From: Halorubrum sp. 2020YC2
GTDB taxonomy: Archaea; Halobacteriota; Halobacteria; Halobacteriales; Haloferacaceae
Reading direction: 5' to 3'
DNA length: 64,000 bases
Assembly (NCBI RefSeq): GCF_018623055.1
Contig: NZ_CP076019.1
Coordinates: forward strand, 1,116,001-1,180,000
Shown: piece after piece, positions 9,269-17,906 of the stretch
Numbering within the stretch: the first letter of the stretch is position 1
Layout of the letters: every line of letters starts with the position of its first letter
Notes under the pieces: generated by a model
What the model saw: the letters and a program-made list of their open reading frames with translations, nothing else
Told to the model about the DNA's origin: nothing
Databases searched by the model: none
Program-made: the position numbers and the translations under genes

Positions 9269-9649
9269 ATGGGAAGCGATCGACAGTCGGTGAAGACGTA
9301 CGTGCCGACGGAGCAGAAAGACGTGTGGCGCGAGCACGCCGACGAACTCGACATGTCGCTGAGCGAGTTCGTTCGGACGATGGTCCAGGCGGGGCGGCGG
9401 GGGTTCGCGCCGGCGGCGGAGACCGGATCCGAGGAACCCGCTTCCGAACCCTCGGACCCCGGGGGTCGCGACCTCGAAACGCGTGTCCGCGCGGTTCTCG
9501 AATCCGGCCCCTGCTCGTGGGACGAACTCGTTCAGGCGGTCGTCAGCGACGTCGAGGACGAACTGGAGGCGACGCTCGACGACCTTCAGGACCGCAACCG
9601 GGTTCGGTACAGCGGCCGAGACGGAGGGTACGTGTTGACCGATGAGTAG
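9269..9649 (+). CDS. DUF5805-like DNA-binding protein paired with integrase
   Basis: 126 residues in two parts. The N-terminus (SVKTYVPTEQKDVWREHADELDMSLSEFVRTMVQAG) has the strand-helix-helix pattern of ribbon-helix-helix proteins. The C-terminus (CSWDELVQAVVSDVEDELEATLDDLQDRNRVRY) looks like a winged helix. From memory this matches the haloarchaeal DUF5805 family, which is found beside tyrosine recombinases; that recognition is not verified. Its last 8 nt overlap the recombinase gene, so the two are translated together. A role as accessory or autoregulator of the recombinase is inferred. Confidence 0.7.
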   Translation: MGSDRQSVKTYVPTEQKDVWREHADELDMSLSEFVRTMVQAGRRGFAPAAETGSEEPASEPSDPGGRDLETRVRAVLESGPCSWDELVQAVVSDVEDELEATLDDLQDRNRVRYSGRDGGYVLTDE

Positions 9650-10673
9650 CACGCGCACGGCCCCCGACCCCGACGACCCGGTCGGCTACTTCCTCGAAGA
9701 CCTCACGTACCACGGGAAGACGGACCGGACCCGAGAGTCCTACGAGCGCGTCCTCCGGCGGTTCGAGTCGTTCCTCGACGACGGGGAACCCGGTTCCGCG
9801 ACCCACCGCGACTGTATGTCGTTCGTCCACTCGCTGCGGGGCGACGTCGCGGACAGCACCGTCGCGACGTACGCGGCCTACCTCCACCGGTTTTACGGGT
9901 ACATGACGGAGGTTGGGGCCTTCGACGGGAACCCGATGACGCTGGTGATGGAGGAGATGGACGAGACCGTCGACAAGGACCCCGCCCGCCGAGACGTGTC
10001 GATCCCGGCGATGCGGTCGTTCGTCGCCGGGATCCGCCACCCGCTCCACCGCGCGCTCGTGGTGACGCTGTTGAAGACCGGGATGCGGGTGGGCGAGCTG
10101 TGTAACCTCGACCTACGGGACCTGTCGGTCACCGACTCGGACCTCGACGCGGCGTACTCGCTCGGGGGACGCCCCGCGCTGTCCGGCCGGCCGGACTCGG
10201 TCTTCGTGACCGCCGAGGCGACCGTCGGGGAAGAGCTGAACGGCGAGGTGCGGGCGGCAGCGAACAAACGCAAGCGCGGGACGGTGATCCCGGTCGACGA
10301 CGAGCTTCGTCGGACGCTGAAACGCTGGCTCGCGGTCCGTCCGGACTCGCCGTCGCCCGCGGAGCCACTGTTCGTCGGTACCGCGGAGGGGTGGGGCGAG
10401 CGGCTAGAGCCGCAGGCGGTCAGACACGTCGTCGAGCGGTACGCCCGCGAGGAGGGGTGGTACCGGACCGGCGGCGGCGCCGACGAGAACGTCACGCCCC
10501 ACTACTTCCGGCACTTCTTCACGACGCACCTCCGGGACCGGACCGGCGACCGCGGCGTGGTGAAGTACCTCCGCGGCGACGTGGCCGACGATGTGATAGA
10601 CACGTACACCCATAACTGGGGCGACCAGGTGCGCGAGGTGTACGAGGCGAGCGTGTACCGCCTGCTGCCGTAG
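9642..10673 (+). CDS. tyrosine recombinase (XerC/D-like integrase)
   Basis: A phage-integrase-family enzyme of 343 residues. The N-terminal SAM-like DNA-binding domain is about residues 10-110. The catalytic residues are visible: Arg149 in TGMRVGELCNL, the strand KRKRGTVIPV with a lysine, HYFRH with His287 and Arg290, and nucleophile Tyr322 in IDTYTHNW. There are no phage or plasmid genes around it, and base composition is like the chromosome, so a resident chromosomal recombinase is as likely as an element integrase. A T-rich run follows near 10692. Confidence 0.88.
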   Translation: MSSTRTAPDPDDPVGYFLEDLTYHGKTDRTRESYERVLRRFESFLDDGEPGSATHRDCMSFVHSLRGDVADSTVATYAAYLHRFYGYMTEVGAFDGNPMTLVMEEMDETVDKDPARRDVSIPAMRSFVAGIRHPLHRALVVTLLKTGMRVGELCNLDLRDLSVTDSDLDAAYSLGGRPALSGRPDSVFVTAEATVGEELNGEVRAAANKRKRGTVIPVDDELRRTLKRWLAVRPDSPSPAEPLFVGTAEGWGERLEPQAVRHVVERYAREEGWYRTGGGADENVTPHYFRHFFTTHLRDRTGDRGVVKYLRGDVADDVIDTYTHNWGDQVREVYEASVYRLLP

Positions 10674-10976
10674 CGTGACGGAACGTCTCGGATTTTGTTG
10701 TGTTTCCGGTAACTGAATCGGTCTGAGAGCGAACAAATAAATGGCATATCGCTATATCGAAGGTGCTGCGGTGGAGTCGCGAACGCTTCTGAAAACGGTC
10801 ACGGGATAGACGCCGTTCGGGCCGGTACCCGAGCCGCGATTACACCGCTCTCATCGAATTCGAAATGGAGCGTCTGGCCGCGACAGGTGGATACCACACC
10901 GACAGTTTTTGCCGACACCGGGCGGGCGTCACACACCGTGTCACTCATATGTCGCGACGATAGTGTGGAGACGACG
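10674..10976. other. intergenic region, no convincing gene
   Basis: This stretch lies between the recombinase and the PAP2 gene. It is AT-rich at 10690-10765, with TTTTGTTGTGTTT near 10692 (possible terminator) and a TATA-like AAATAAATGG before a 22-codon open frame from 10741 that has no recognisable content. TCGAATTCGA near 10853-10863 is a short perfect palindrome. CAGTTTTTGCC near 10902 could be part of the PAP2 promoter. Nothing else is supportable. Confidence 0.4.
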
Positions 10977-11840
10977 ATGGCGCTCCTCGAGGTGACCGCC
11001 GCGACCGGCCTCTCCGTCGCCGCCGGGACGGCGGTCACAGCCCTCCTCTGTGTCGGGCCCCGACAGGTGTCCCGCGCGGTAACCGACGTCGACGACCGCC
11101 TCCGCGAGGTCGCTCCCTACCTCGGGGCGGCGCTCGCGCTGCTCGCGGCCAAGCAGATCACGCAGGGATACCGGCTGCGGCTCTCGCGCGCGCTTGACTG
11201 GAACATCACCGACGAGCTGTACGCGCTGGAGGGCGGGTTCGTGGCGAGCCTCCAGCGCCTGACGCCGGACGCGGCGCTGGAGCTTTTCACCGTGAGCTAC
11301 ATGGTCGGGTTCGCCTTCCTCCTCGTCGCGGCGCCGGTGACGTACTCCCTCTCGGCGGGGCACGGCCAGCGGTACCTGAAGGAGCTGCTCGTCGCGTACA
11401 TGCTCAACTACGCGGTCGGCACCCTCTGTTACACGCTGTTCATCTCGTACGGGCCGCGGAACTACCTAGAGTCTGTTTCCGGGCTGATGTATCAGATCTA
11501 CCCGCAGACGCAGGACCTCACCGCGGCCGTCGCGTCGAACACGAACGTGTTCCCGTCGCTTCACACCTCGCTGTCGGTGGCCGTCCTCGCCGTCGCGTGG
11601 CGCTCCCGGCGGACCCACCCGCGCTGGACGCCCGCCGCGGCCGCGGTCGCGGCCGCCGTGGTGTTCTCCACGATGTACCTCGGGATCCACTGGCTCACCG
11701 ACGTCGCGGTCGGCGTCGTGCTCGGCGTCGGGTCGGTGTACGCCGCGACGCGGATCGTCGACCGGGTCGAGTCGCGGCCGGGGGCGCCCCGGACCGGTGG
11801 CGAACGCGGGGGGCCGACCGGGCGGCCCGGCGACGACTGA
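10977..11840 (+). CDS. PAP2-superfamily membrane phosphatase
   Basis: A polytopic membrane protein with about six hydrophobic segments. The phosphatase motifs are FPSLHTSL (the PSxH motif) and STMYLGIHWLTD (the SRxxxxxHxxxD motif with Thr in place of Arg). It resembles the inositolphosphotransferase-like PAP2 branch, which acts on lipid phosphates or transfers lipid head groups. ATG at 10977 directly precedes the first hydrophobic segment; in-frame GTG codons at 10887 and 10965 are alternatives. The tail is glycine/arginine-rich and probably unstructured. The substrate is unknown. Confidence 0.8.
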   Translation: MALLEVTAATGLSVAAGTAVTALLCVGPRQVSRAVTDVDDRLREVAPYLGAALALLAAKQITQGYRLRLSRALDWNITDELYALEGGFVASLQRLTPDAALELFTVSYMVGFAFLLVAAPVTYSLSAGHGQRYLKELLVAYMLNYAVGTLCYTLFISYGPRNYLESVSGLMYQIYPQTQDLTAAVASNTNVFPSLHTSLSVAVLAVAWRSRRTHPRWTPAAAAVAAAVVFSTMYLGIHWLTDVAVGVVLGVGSVYAATRIVDRVESRPGAPRTGGERGGPTGRPGDD

Positions 11841-11912
11841 CGGGGCACGCACCCGGGAACCCAGCCTCAGTCAGCGGACACACTCAAGTGGCGACGTTCG
11901 GGATCGGCCCGT

Positions 11913-12782
11913 ATGGCTCGAACCGAACGCGTCGTCGACGCGCGGGCGCACACCGGTGAGGGGCCGCTGTGGCACCCCACGGAGCGCCGGCTCTACTGGG
12001 CCGACGTCCCGGCGGGCGTGTTGTACCGGTACGACCCCGAGACGGGCGAGAACGCGGTCGCGTACGAGACGGACGGCGTCCCTCTCGGCGGGTACACGGT
12101 CGAGGCCGACGGGGCGCTGCTGCTTTTCACCCGCGGGTCGGTCGAGCGCTTCGTCCCGGAAGCGTCCGACACGGAGACCGTCCTCACGGTCGACGCGGAC
12201 ACCCGGTTCAACGACGTCGTCGCGGACCCGGAGGGACGGGTGTTCGCCGGAACGATGCCGGGCGAGGACGCGCTCGGCGACCTCTACCGGATCGACACGG
12301 ACGGCTCGGCGCGCGTCGTCGTCGAGGGGGTAGACGTCCCGAATGGAATGGGGTTTTCGGGGGACGGGACGACGTTCTACCTCACCGAGTCCGAGGAGCG
12401 CCGGATCGACGCGTTCGACTACGACTACGTCACCGGCGAGATAGCGAACCGCCGACCCTTCGTTGAGACGCCGCCCGGAGACGGCGTCCCCGACGGGCTG
12501 ACCGTCGACGCCGAGGACCACCTCTGGTCGGCCCGCTGGGACGGGGGACGAGCCGTCCGGTACGACCCGAGCGGGAGGGCGGTCGCGGCGGTCGAACTCC
12601 CCGCGCGGAAGGTGGCCTCCGTCGCGTTCGCCGGCGCCTCCTGCGAGGCGCTGTACCTGACGACCGCGCTCGGCGGCGGCGACAGGGACGGCGAGGGCGA
12701 CGGCGCGGGCGCGCTGTTCCGAGCGACCGGGCTCCCGGCGAGCGGCCGCCCGGAGTTCCGGTCTCGGATCGCGGTGGCGTAG
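11913..12782 (+). CDS. SMP-30/gluconolactonase/LRE-family protein
   Basis: A six-bladed beta-propeller lactonase of 289 residues. Metal-site signatures are visible: HTGEGPLWHPTERRLYWAD (Glu ligand), RFNDVVADPEGRVFAGTM (Asn), DVPNGMGFSGDG (Asn) and PDGLTVDAEDHLWSARWDG (Asp). Family members hydrolyse sugar lactones such as gluconolactone or xylono/arabinonolactone. An AGE-family epimerase gene follows 38 nt after the stop, suggesting a small carbohydrate-conversion unit. A near C-terminal insert is glycine/aspartate-rich. A T5 run just after the stop could be a terminator or part of the next promoter. Confidence 0.87.
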   Translation: MARTERVVDARAHTGEGPLWHPTERRLYWADVPAGVLYRYDPETGENAVAYETDGVPLGGYTVEADGALLLFTRGSVERFVPEASDTETVLTVDADTRFNDVVADPEGRVFAGTMPGEDALGDLYRIDTDGSARVVVEGVDVPNGMGFSGDGTTFYLTESEERRIDAFDYDYVTGEIANRRPFVETPPGDGVPDGLTVDAEDHLWSARWDGGRAVRYDPSGRAVAAVELPARKVASVAFAGASCEALYLTTALGGGDRDGEGDGAGALFRATGLPASGRPEFRSRIAVA

Positions 12783-12820
12783 CGTCGGGGTTTTTCTCGC
12801 GGGACGCGCCACGGGGACGC

Positions 12821-14053
12821 ATGACGCGCCACGACCCGGACTCCTTCCGCGGCCGCCTCCTCGCGACGCTGCGGCTCCAGTTCCCGGACGCGCTCGACCC
12901 GGCCGGCGGCTTCCGCCTGCTCGACCCGGAGTCCGGGGAGCCGTACGCCGGACCCCGCCGGCACCTCGTCGCGACCTGTCGGTCGATAGCGAACTTCGCG
13001 GCCGGTGTGGTGGCCGACGGCCCCGACTGGTGCGCCGAGGCGGCCGAACACGGGATCGAGTTTCTGGAGTCCGCACACCGCGCGGACACGACCGACCGGA
13101 GCGAGGGGTACCACCTCGTCGTCGAGGCCGACGGCTCGCCCGTCGACCGCACGCGCTCGGCGTACGGCCACGCGTTCGTCCTGCTCGGGTACGCGCGAGC
13201 GGCGGACGTGGGCGTCGACGGCGCGGCCGCGGGGCTGGACGCGACCGTCGACCTCCTCGACGCGCGGTTCCGCGACGGGACCGGCTGTCTCCGGAGCGAC
13301 TGCGGTCCCGACTGGGCCGAGCGCGAGGCGTACCGCGGCCAGAACGCCAACATGCACGCCTGCGAGGCGTTCCTCGCCGCCTACGAGGCGACCGACGACG
13401 GCGCTCACCTCGACCGCGCGCGGCGGATCGCGGAGCGGCTGACCGTCGAACTCGCGGCCGAGACCGACGGCCTGCTGTGGGAGCACTACGACGCGGACTG
13501 GGCTCACGACTTCGGGTACAACGCCGACGAGCCGCGCCACCGGTTCCGCCCGCCGGGGTACCAGCCGGGCCACCACGTCGAGTGGGCGAAGCTCTGTGCG
13601 CTGTTGGACCGGTACGACGCGACGGCGACGGCGGCGTCCGAGTCGGTTCCCGGCTCGGGCGACTGGTACGACCGCGCGGTCGCGCTGTTCGACGCGGCCG
13701 TCGATCTGGGCTGGACGGACGGCGGATTCGCCTACACCGTCGAGCGCGACGGGACAGTTATCGTCGCCGATCGCTACGGCTGGGCGCTCGCGGAGGGGAT
13801 CGGCGCGGCCGCGGCGCTCGCGGGGCGGGCGACCCGGCGAGGCGACGGAGAGGCGGCCGGCCGCTTCCGCGAGTGGCGCGATCGCTTCGTCGACCGCGCC
13901 GACGCGTACCGTGGCCCGGCCGGACTCTGGTACGAGAAGCTCCCGCCGGCCGGAAGCGACGGCGACCCCGATTCGCCGGAGCCGCCGGGCGTCGAACCCG
14001 ACTACCACCCCGCGAGCGCGTACTTCGAGAGCTGGCGCTCCGGAGTGCGGTGA
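12821..14053 (+). CDS. AGE-family sugar epimerase/isomerase
   Basis: 410 residues of the N-acylglucosamine 2-epimerase (AGE) alpha/alpha-barrel family. Helix-pair features are seen across the length: RHLVATCRSIANFA, YGHAFVLLGYARA, ENANMHACEAFLAAYEAT-like (RGQNANMHACEAF), LLWEHYDADW, and PGHHVEWAKLCALL, with the conserved histidines of the barrel centre. The family includes N-acetylglucosamine 2-epimerase, cellobiose 2-epimerase and mannose isomerases; the substrate cannot be told apart here. It pairs with the upstream lactonase gene. Its end faces ftsY convergently. Confidence 0.85.
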   Translation: MTRHDPDSFRGRLLATLRLQFPDALDPAGGFRLLDPESGEPYAGPRRHLVATCRSIANFAAGVVADGPDWCAEAAEHGIEFLESAHRADTTDRSEGYHLVVEADGSPVDRTRSAYGHAFVLLGYARAADVGVDGAAAGLDATVDLLDARFRDGTGCLRSDCGPDWAEREAYRGQNANMHACEAFLAAYEATDDGAHLDRARRIAERLTVELAAETDGLLWEHYDADWAHDFGYNADEPRHRFRPPGYQPGHHVEWAKLCALLDRYDATATAASESVPGSGDWYDRAVALFDAAVDLGWTDGGFAYTVERDGTVIVADRYGWALAEGIGAAAALAGRATRRGDGEAAGRFREWRDRFVDRADAYRGPAGLWYEKLPPAGSDGDPDSPEPPGVEPDYHPASAYFESWRSGVR

Positions 14054-14081
14054 GCGCGGAACGCGAAACCCGGGGCCGCGG

Positions 14082-15191
14082 TCACTCCTCGTCGAGCAGG
14101 CTCTCGACGAGGTCCTCGGGGTCGAACAGGGTGATGTCGTCGTACCCCTGACCGGTGCCGAGGAAGAGGATCGGCTTGCCGGTGACGTACGCGACCGAGA
14201 TGGCGGCGCCGCCCGAGGAGTCGGCGTCGGCCTTGGTGAGGATGGCGCCGTCGATCGCGGCCGCGTCGTCGAACTCCTTCGCGCGGTTGACCGCGTCTTG
14301 GCCCGCGACCGCCTCGTCGACGAAGAGGGTCATGTCGGGGTCGACGACGCGGTCTATCTTCTCCAGTTGCGCCATCAGGTCGTCGCTCGTGTGGAGCCGC
14401 CCTGCGGTGTCACCGAGGACGACGTCGACGTCGTTCGCCTCGGCGTACTCGACGCCGTCGTAGATGACGGCCGCCGGGTCGCCGCCCTGGTCGTGGCTTA
14501 TCAGATCGCGGCCGAGCCGGTCCGCGTGCTCGCGGATCTGCTCGTTCGCGCCCGCGCGGTACGTGTCGCCGTTCGCGAGGACCGAAGAGTAGCCGCGGTC
14601 CGCGAGCCACTCCGACAGCTTCGCGATGCTGGTCGTCTTCCCGACGCCGTTGACGCCGGTGAAGACGATGGTGACCGGCTTCTCCGCCGCCGCGATCCGC
14701 TCTTCGAAGTCGAACTGCCCGACCGCGATGACATCGACGAGCGCGTCGTGAAGCGCCGACTCGACGAGTTCGCCGGTCGTCTCCACCTGCTTTCGCGACT
14801 CGCCAAGCATGCTCTCGCGGACGCTGTCGAGGATCTGCTCCGCGACGCTCATCTCCACGTCGCTTTCGAGCAGCGCCATCTCGAGGTTCCACAGCGGCTC
14901 CTCTAGGTCCTCCTCCTCGATGATGATCCGGCCGGTCGCGAACGCCTTCGCGCGCTGGAAGGTGCTCGGCTCGTCGTCCGACGTCGTCTCGTCCGCGTCG
15001 TCGGCCTCGGCGGTTTCGGCGGTTTCGGCGGTCTCAGCAGAGGGGGCGTCGGCCGTCGCGGCGTCGCCCTCGGCGGACGCGTCGCTCTCGGCGGCCGACT
15101 CCTCCTCGGGAGGGGCTTCTTCCTCGACCTCCGTCGACTCCTCGACGTCCTCTCGGAAGCCGGAGAGCTTGTCTTTCAGTCCGTCGAACAC
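14082..15191 (-). CDS. ftsY: signal recognition particle receptor FtsY
   Basis: The SRP-receptor GTPase that docks ribosome-nascent chain-SRP complexes at the membrane. An acidic, alanine-rich A domain covers about residues 15-85. The NG domain follows, with G1 FTGVNGVGKTTSIAKL, the DTYRAGANEQ insertion-box region, G3 DTAGR, G4 TKADAD, and the end GTGQGYDDITLFDPE. The length of 369 fits haloarchaeal FtsY. It lies 15 nt after pfdA and is the last gene of rpl18a-pfdA-ftsY. Confidence 0.97.
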   Translation of the reverse strand: MFDGLKDKLSGFREDVEESTEVEEEAPPEEESAAESDASAEGDAATADAPSAETAETAETAEADDADETTSDDEPSTFQRAKAFATGRIIIEEEDLEEPLWNLEMALLESDVEMSVAEQILDSVRESMLGESRKQVETTGELVESALHDALVDVIAVGQFDFEERIAAAEKPVTIVFTGVNGVGKTTSIAKLSEWLADRGYSSVLANGDTYRAGANEQIREHADRLGRDLISHDQGGDPAAVIYDGVEYAEANDVDVVLGDTAGRLHTSDDLMAQLEKIDRVVDPDMTLFVDEAVAGQDAVNRAKEFDDAAAIDGAILTKADADSSGGAAISVAYVTGKPILFLGTGQGYDDITLFDPEDLVESLLDEE

Positions 15192-15206
15192 GGTCGAGTC
15201 CTCGTC

Positions 15207-15665
15207 TTACTCCTCGTCGTCTTGGGCCTGTCCCATCTGCTGCATCTGCTGTTGCTGCATCTGCTGTTGCATCTGCTGGGCCTGCTGTTCCAGCTCGTCG
15301 CTCTCGGTCTCCAGTTCGTCGACCTCGGCTTCGGTCTCCTCGATCCGCTCGTCGAGCGCCTCCTGCTTGCGCCGGAGCACGTCGATGGCGTCGTCCTGCG
15401 GCTGCTCAGCCGAGTAGTTGCCGCCGAGCGAGACGATGACCTCGTCGATGTCTTGGACCTCCGCGCGGAGGTACGCGCCGCCGCCGAGCGGGACCTGAAC
15501 GGTCGCGCCCGTGTCGAGGGTCTCGATGGCCTCAACCGCGTCGTCGATGTCGGCCTTCTCCTCGCGGTAGTCTGCGATCTCCGCTTCGAGTTCCTCGATC
15601 TCCTCGTCGAGCGCCTGCAGCTCCTGAGAGAGCTGCTGGAGCTGCTGTTGCCCGCCGCCCATCAT
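15207..15665 (-). CDS. pfdA: prefoldin alpha subunit
   Basis: Hexameric prefoldin captures unfolded proteins and passes them to the thermosome. The 152 residues form two coiled-coil arms (LQQLSQELQALDEEIEELEAE and the RRKQEALDERIEETEAEV end) joined by the beta-hairpin GATVQVPLGGGAYLRAEV, the alpha-type pattern. The C-terminus is a Gln/Met-rich tail. The start at 15665 overlaps the rpl18a stop as ATGA, so the two are translationally coupled. A longer open frame upstream reads through rpl18a in another frame and is not real. Confidence 0.95.
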   Translation of the reverse strand: MMGGGQQQLQQLSQELQALDEEIEELEAEIADYREEKADIDDAVEAIETLDTGATVQVPLGGGAYLRAEVQDIDEVIVSLGGNYSAEQPQDDAIDVLRRKQEALDERIEETEAEVDELETESDELEQQAQQMQQQMQQQQMQQMGQAQDDEE

Positions 15666-15838
15666 GCCGCGGACACCTCCTCGATCTCGATCTGGGTGCG
15701 CTTGCGGTTGTGCTGGCTCCCAACGTTGGTGTAGATCCGCTCGCGGGCGAGATCCTCGTTTTCCGCCTCGACGTCCTTCGTGAACGGCTGGAAGCCGTCT
15801 CGGCTCTGGAACCGTCCACTCACCGTGTAGGTACTCAT
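15662..15838 (-). CDS. rpl18a: 50S ribosomal protein L18Ae/LX (eL20)
   Basis: 58 residues starting MSTYTVSGRFQSRDGFQPF, with ARERIYTNVGSQHNRKRTQI, which is the archaeal LX (eL20) large-subunit protein. The frame is too short to stand out within a larger spurious one. The start at 15838 is 35-40 nt downstream of a TATA-like element on the minus strand (plus-strand CCTAAAAAG, 15873-15881). It therefore probably has its own promoter, separate from the rpl39e-aIF6 unit. It overlaps pfdA by 4 nt. Confidence 0.93.
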   Translation of the reverse strand: MSTYTVSGRFQSRDGFQPFTKDVEAENEDLARERIYTNVGSQHNRKRTQIEIEEVSAA

Positions 15839-15959
15839 GTTCCTCGATCCGGCAGGCACAGGGAAGTATCTTCCTAAAAAGGGACAGGCGTCGACCGCGC
15901 CGCAAACGGGGCGGAGGCGCCGTGGGAGCGGACGAGGGGCCGTGAGAGCGCACGGGAAC

Positions 15960-16022
15960 GTGAGAGACGACGGCGGAGACGTGAGAGACGACGGCGGAGA
16001 CGTGAGAGACGACGGCGGGGGC
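15960..16022 (+). repeat. three tandem copies of a 21-bp unit
   Basis: Three adjacent 21-bp units start at 15960, 15981 and 16002. The first two are identical; the third differs only near its end (GGGGGC in place of GGAGAC). They lie between the ABC permease stop (minus) and the rpl18a promoter. Related shorter pieces (GTGAGAGCG, GTGAGAGACG) precede the array. No coding role is supported; it may be simple expansion of GC-rich spacer. Confidence 0.8.
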
Positions 16023-16023
16023 G

Positions 16024-16839
16024 TCACCCAGAGAGGTCCGCGCGCCGGAACCGGACGACCGCGAGCGCGACGAGGACGGCCGTCGCCGCGAGCAGCACCG
16101 CGGCGCCCGTCAGGTCGTACTCGCCCAACACGAGGACCGCGGAGGGGTCGTAGTGCGCCGTCGGGCTGAGGTCCCCGAACGCGGCGTAGTCGGTGCTGGC
16201 GACGACCGACTCGAACATGAACAGGGCGAACAGCGCGCCGAGCGCGATCCGTTGGGCGATCCCCGGCCGCGAGGCGAGCGCCGACGTGGCGATCCCGACC
16301 GCGACGCACGTCAGGTGGTACGGGACCGCGAGCGCGTGGACCGCGACGAGCCGTTCGGCCGCGATCGTCTCGCCCACCGCGAGGACGCCGACGTACGCGA
16401 CGACCGGCAGGACGAGGTTCAGCAGGGCGACGAGCGGGACGATCCCTAGGAACCGCCCGATCACCGCGTCGCGGCGCGCGACCGGCGCCGACAGGGTGAG
16501 GTCCATCCGGCCGGAGGCGACGTCGCCGGCGATCGTTCCCCCGGCGAGGTACGCGAGGTAGAGACCGACCAGGAGCAGCCACGCGAACTGGTAGAACTCC
16601 ACGGCGAGGAACCCCTTGATAGAGGAGATGGCGATGATCCCGAACGCCTCCCGAAACGCCGGCGGGAACGCCTCGACGTACGCGTCGAGGTCGATCCCGG
16701 CCGTCGACAGCGACGGGAAGAAGGCCAGAAAGAGCAGGAGGAACGCGGAGAGCAGCCCCGTCACAACGAGCGACCCGCGGGTCCGACCGGCGGCGTCGTA
16801 CCGGGCGATCGCGAGCCACGGCGCCGGGCGGTCGCTCAT
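16024..16839 (-). CDS. ABC-2-type transporter permease
   Basis: 271 residues with about six membrane segments (for example GLLSAFLLLFLAFF, FAWLLLVGLYLAYLAGG, IVPLVALLNLVLPVVAYVG and a C-terminal alanine/valine-rich helix). GGTIAGDVASGRMDLTLSAPVARRD matches the cytoplasmic loop of ABC-2 permeases. It overlaps the ATPase gene by 4 nt and is its partner. ABC-2 exporters move lipids, polysaccharides, drugs or peptides outward; the cargo here is unknown. Confidence 0.88.
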   Translation of the reverse strand: MSDRPAPWLAIARYDAAGRTRGSLVVTGLLSAFLLLFLAFFPSLSTAGIDLDAYVEAFPPAFREAFGIIAISSIKGFLAVEFYQFAWLLLVGLYLAYLAGGTIAGDVASGRMDLTLSAPVARRDAVIGRFLGIVPLVALLNLVLPVVAYVGVLAVGETIAAERLVAVHALAVPYHLTCVAVGIATSALASRPGIAQRIALGALFALFMFESVVASTDYAAFGDLSPTAHYDPSAVLVLGEYDLTGAAVLLAATAVLVALAVVRFRRADLSG

Positions 16840-17813
16840 CGGGCCTCACCCCCCGACTCCGCGGTCGCGCCGCTCCCCGCGTCGCCGGCGGGTTCCACGC
16901 CGCCTCCGCCGACTCCCCCGCTCCCTGTCGGTCCCGGCACGTCGCCGTCGTAGAAGGTCATGAACGCCGCTTCGAGCGGCGCGTCGACGACGTCGAGGTC
17001 CAGCACGGTGTATCCCGAGAGCAGGTCGATCAGCGCGTCGTACTCGCCGGTCCAGGTGAACGAGACGGTCTCGCCGACCCGGAGGTTCATGATCCCGCGG
17101 CGCTCGAAGTCGGCGCGGTCGACCGCCTCCGCGACGCGGACGCGGACCTGCTTTCCGCCGCGCGACCGGAGGGCCGCGACGGACTCGACGGCGACGAGGT
17201 GCCCCTCCCGGAGGACGCCCACGCGGTCGCAGAGCGCGGCCACCTCCCCGAGGACGTGCGAGGAGAGGAGCACGCTCGCGCCGTCGTCGACGCGCTCGCG
17301 CACCAGACCGGCGAACTCTTCTTGGAGCAGCGGGTCGAGCCCGGAGGTCGGCTCGTCGAGCAACAGGAGGTCCGGGTCGTGCATGAACGCGGCCACGAGG
17401 GCCACCTTCTGCCGGTTGCCGCGGGAGAGGTCGGCTATCCGGCGCGACTCGTCGAGGCCGAACCGGTCGACGAGTTCCTCGCGGCTCGACGCGCCGCGGA
17501 GCGCCGCCTGATGGTCGAGGAACGCCGCCGCGGTCCGGTCGCGGTCGAGTCCCGGGTCCCCGGGGAGGAAGCCGATCCGTTCGCGAGCGCGACGCGACTC
17601 GGTCGGGTCGGTCGCGTCGTGACCGAGGAGGGTCGCGCCGCCGCTCGTGGGCGACAGGAAGCCGAGGAGCGTGCGGATCGCGGTCGTCTTTCCCGCGCCG
17701 TTCGGACCGAGGAACCCGAACACCTCGCCCTCCTCGACGGTGAACGAAACGTCTTCGATCCCTCTCACGTCGCCGTAGTACTTGGTGAGGTTCCGGCACT
17801 CGATGGCGGGCAT
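16836..17813 (-). CDS. ABC transporter ATP-binding protein
   Basis: 325 residues. Walker A is GPNGAGKTT, the signature is LSRGNRQKVAL (LSxGx variant), Walker B is LLLLDEPTSGLD, and the switch histidine is in LLSSHVLGE. An extra C-terminal domain of about 90 residues after VGVLREG is typical of ABC-2 exporters of the NatA/CcmA type. It ends in a Gly/Glu/Ala-rich tail. Plus-strand CTCTTAAATG near 17836-17845 gives a TATA box at leaderless distance on the minus strand. Confidence 0.93.
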   Translation of the reverse strand: MPAIECRNLTKYYGDVRGIEDVSFTVEEGEVFGFLGPNGAGKTTAIRTLLGFLSPTSGGATLLGHDATDPTESRRARERIGFLPGDPGLDRDRTAAAFLDHQAALRGASSREELVDRFGLDESRRIADLSRGNRQKVALVAAFMHDPDLLLLDEPTSGLDPLLQEEFAGLVRERVDDGASVLLSSHVLGEVAALCDRVGVLREGHLVAVESVAALRSRGGKQVRVRVAEAVDRADFERRGIMNLRVGETVSFTWTGEYDALIDLLSGYTVLDLDVVDAPLEAAFMTFYDGDVPGPTGSGGVGGGGVEPAGDAGSGATAESGGEAR

Positions 17814-17906
17814 ACCGCACGCAACTCCGCTGTAGCTCTTAAATGTGGGAGTGCGTCGGAGGACGGCGGCGGCTCGACGAACGGATTGGTCGACGAGGTC
17901 GGAGGC

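Noticed and set aside
9642-10673. Prophage or integrative element around the recombinase
   Set aside because: No phage, plasmid or replication genes, no tRNA next to it and no flanking direct repeats found within the window.
10741-10809. 22-codon open frame beginning ATG 10741 with a TATA-like box
   Set aside because: No homology seen, very short, and the box overlaps the start codon region.
15662-16849. 395-codon minus-strand frame over rpl18a and the permease
   Set aside because: Only its last 58 codons (rpl18a) are real; the rest is a shadow of the permease in another frame.
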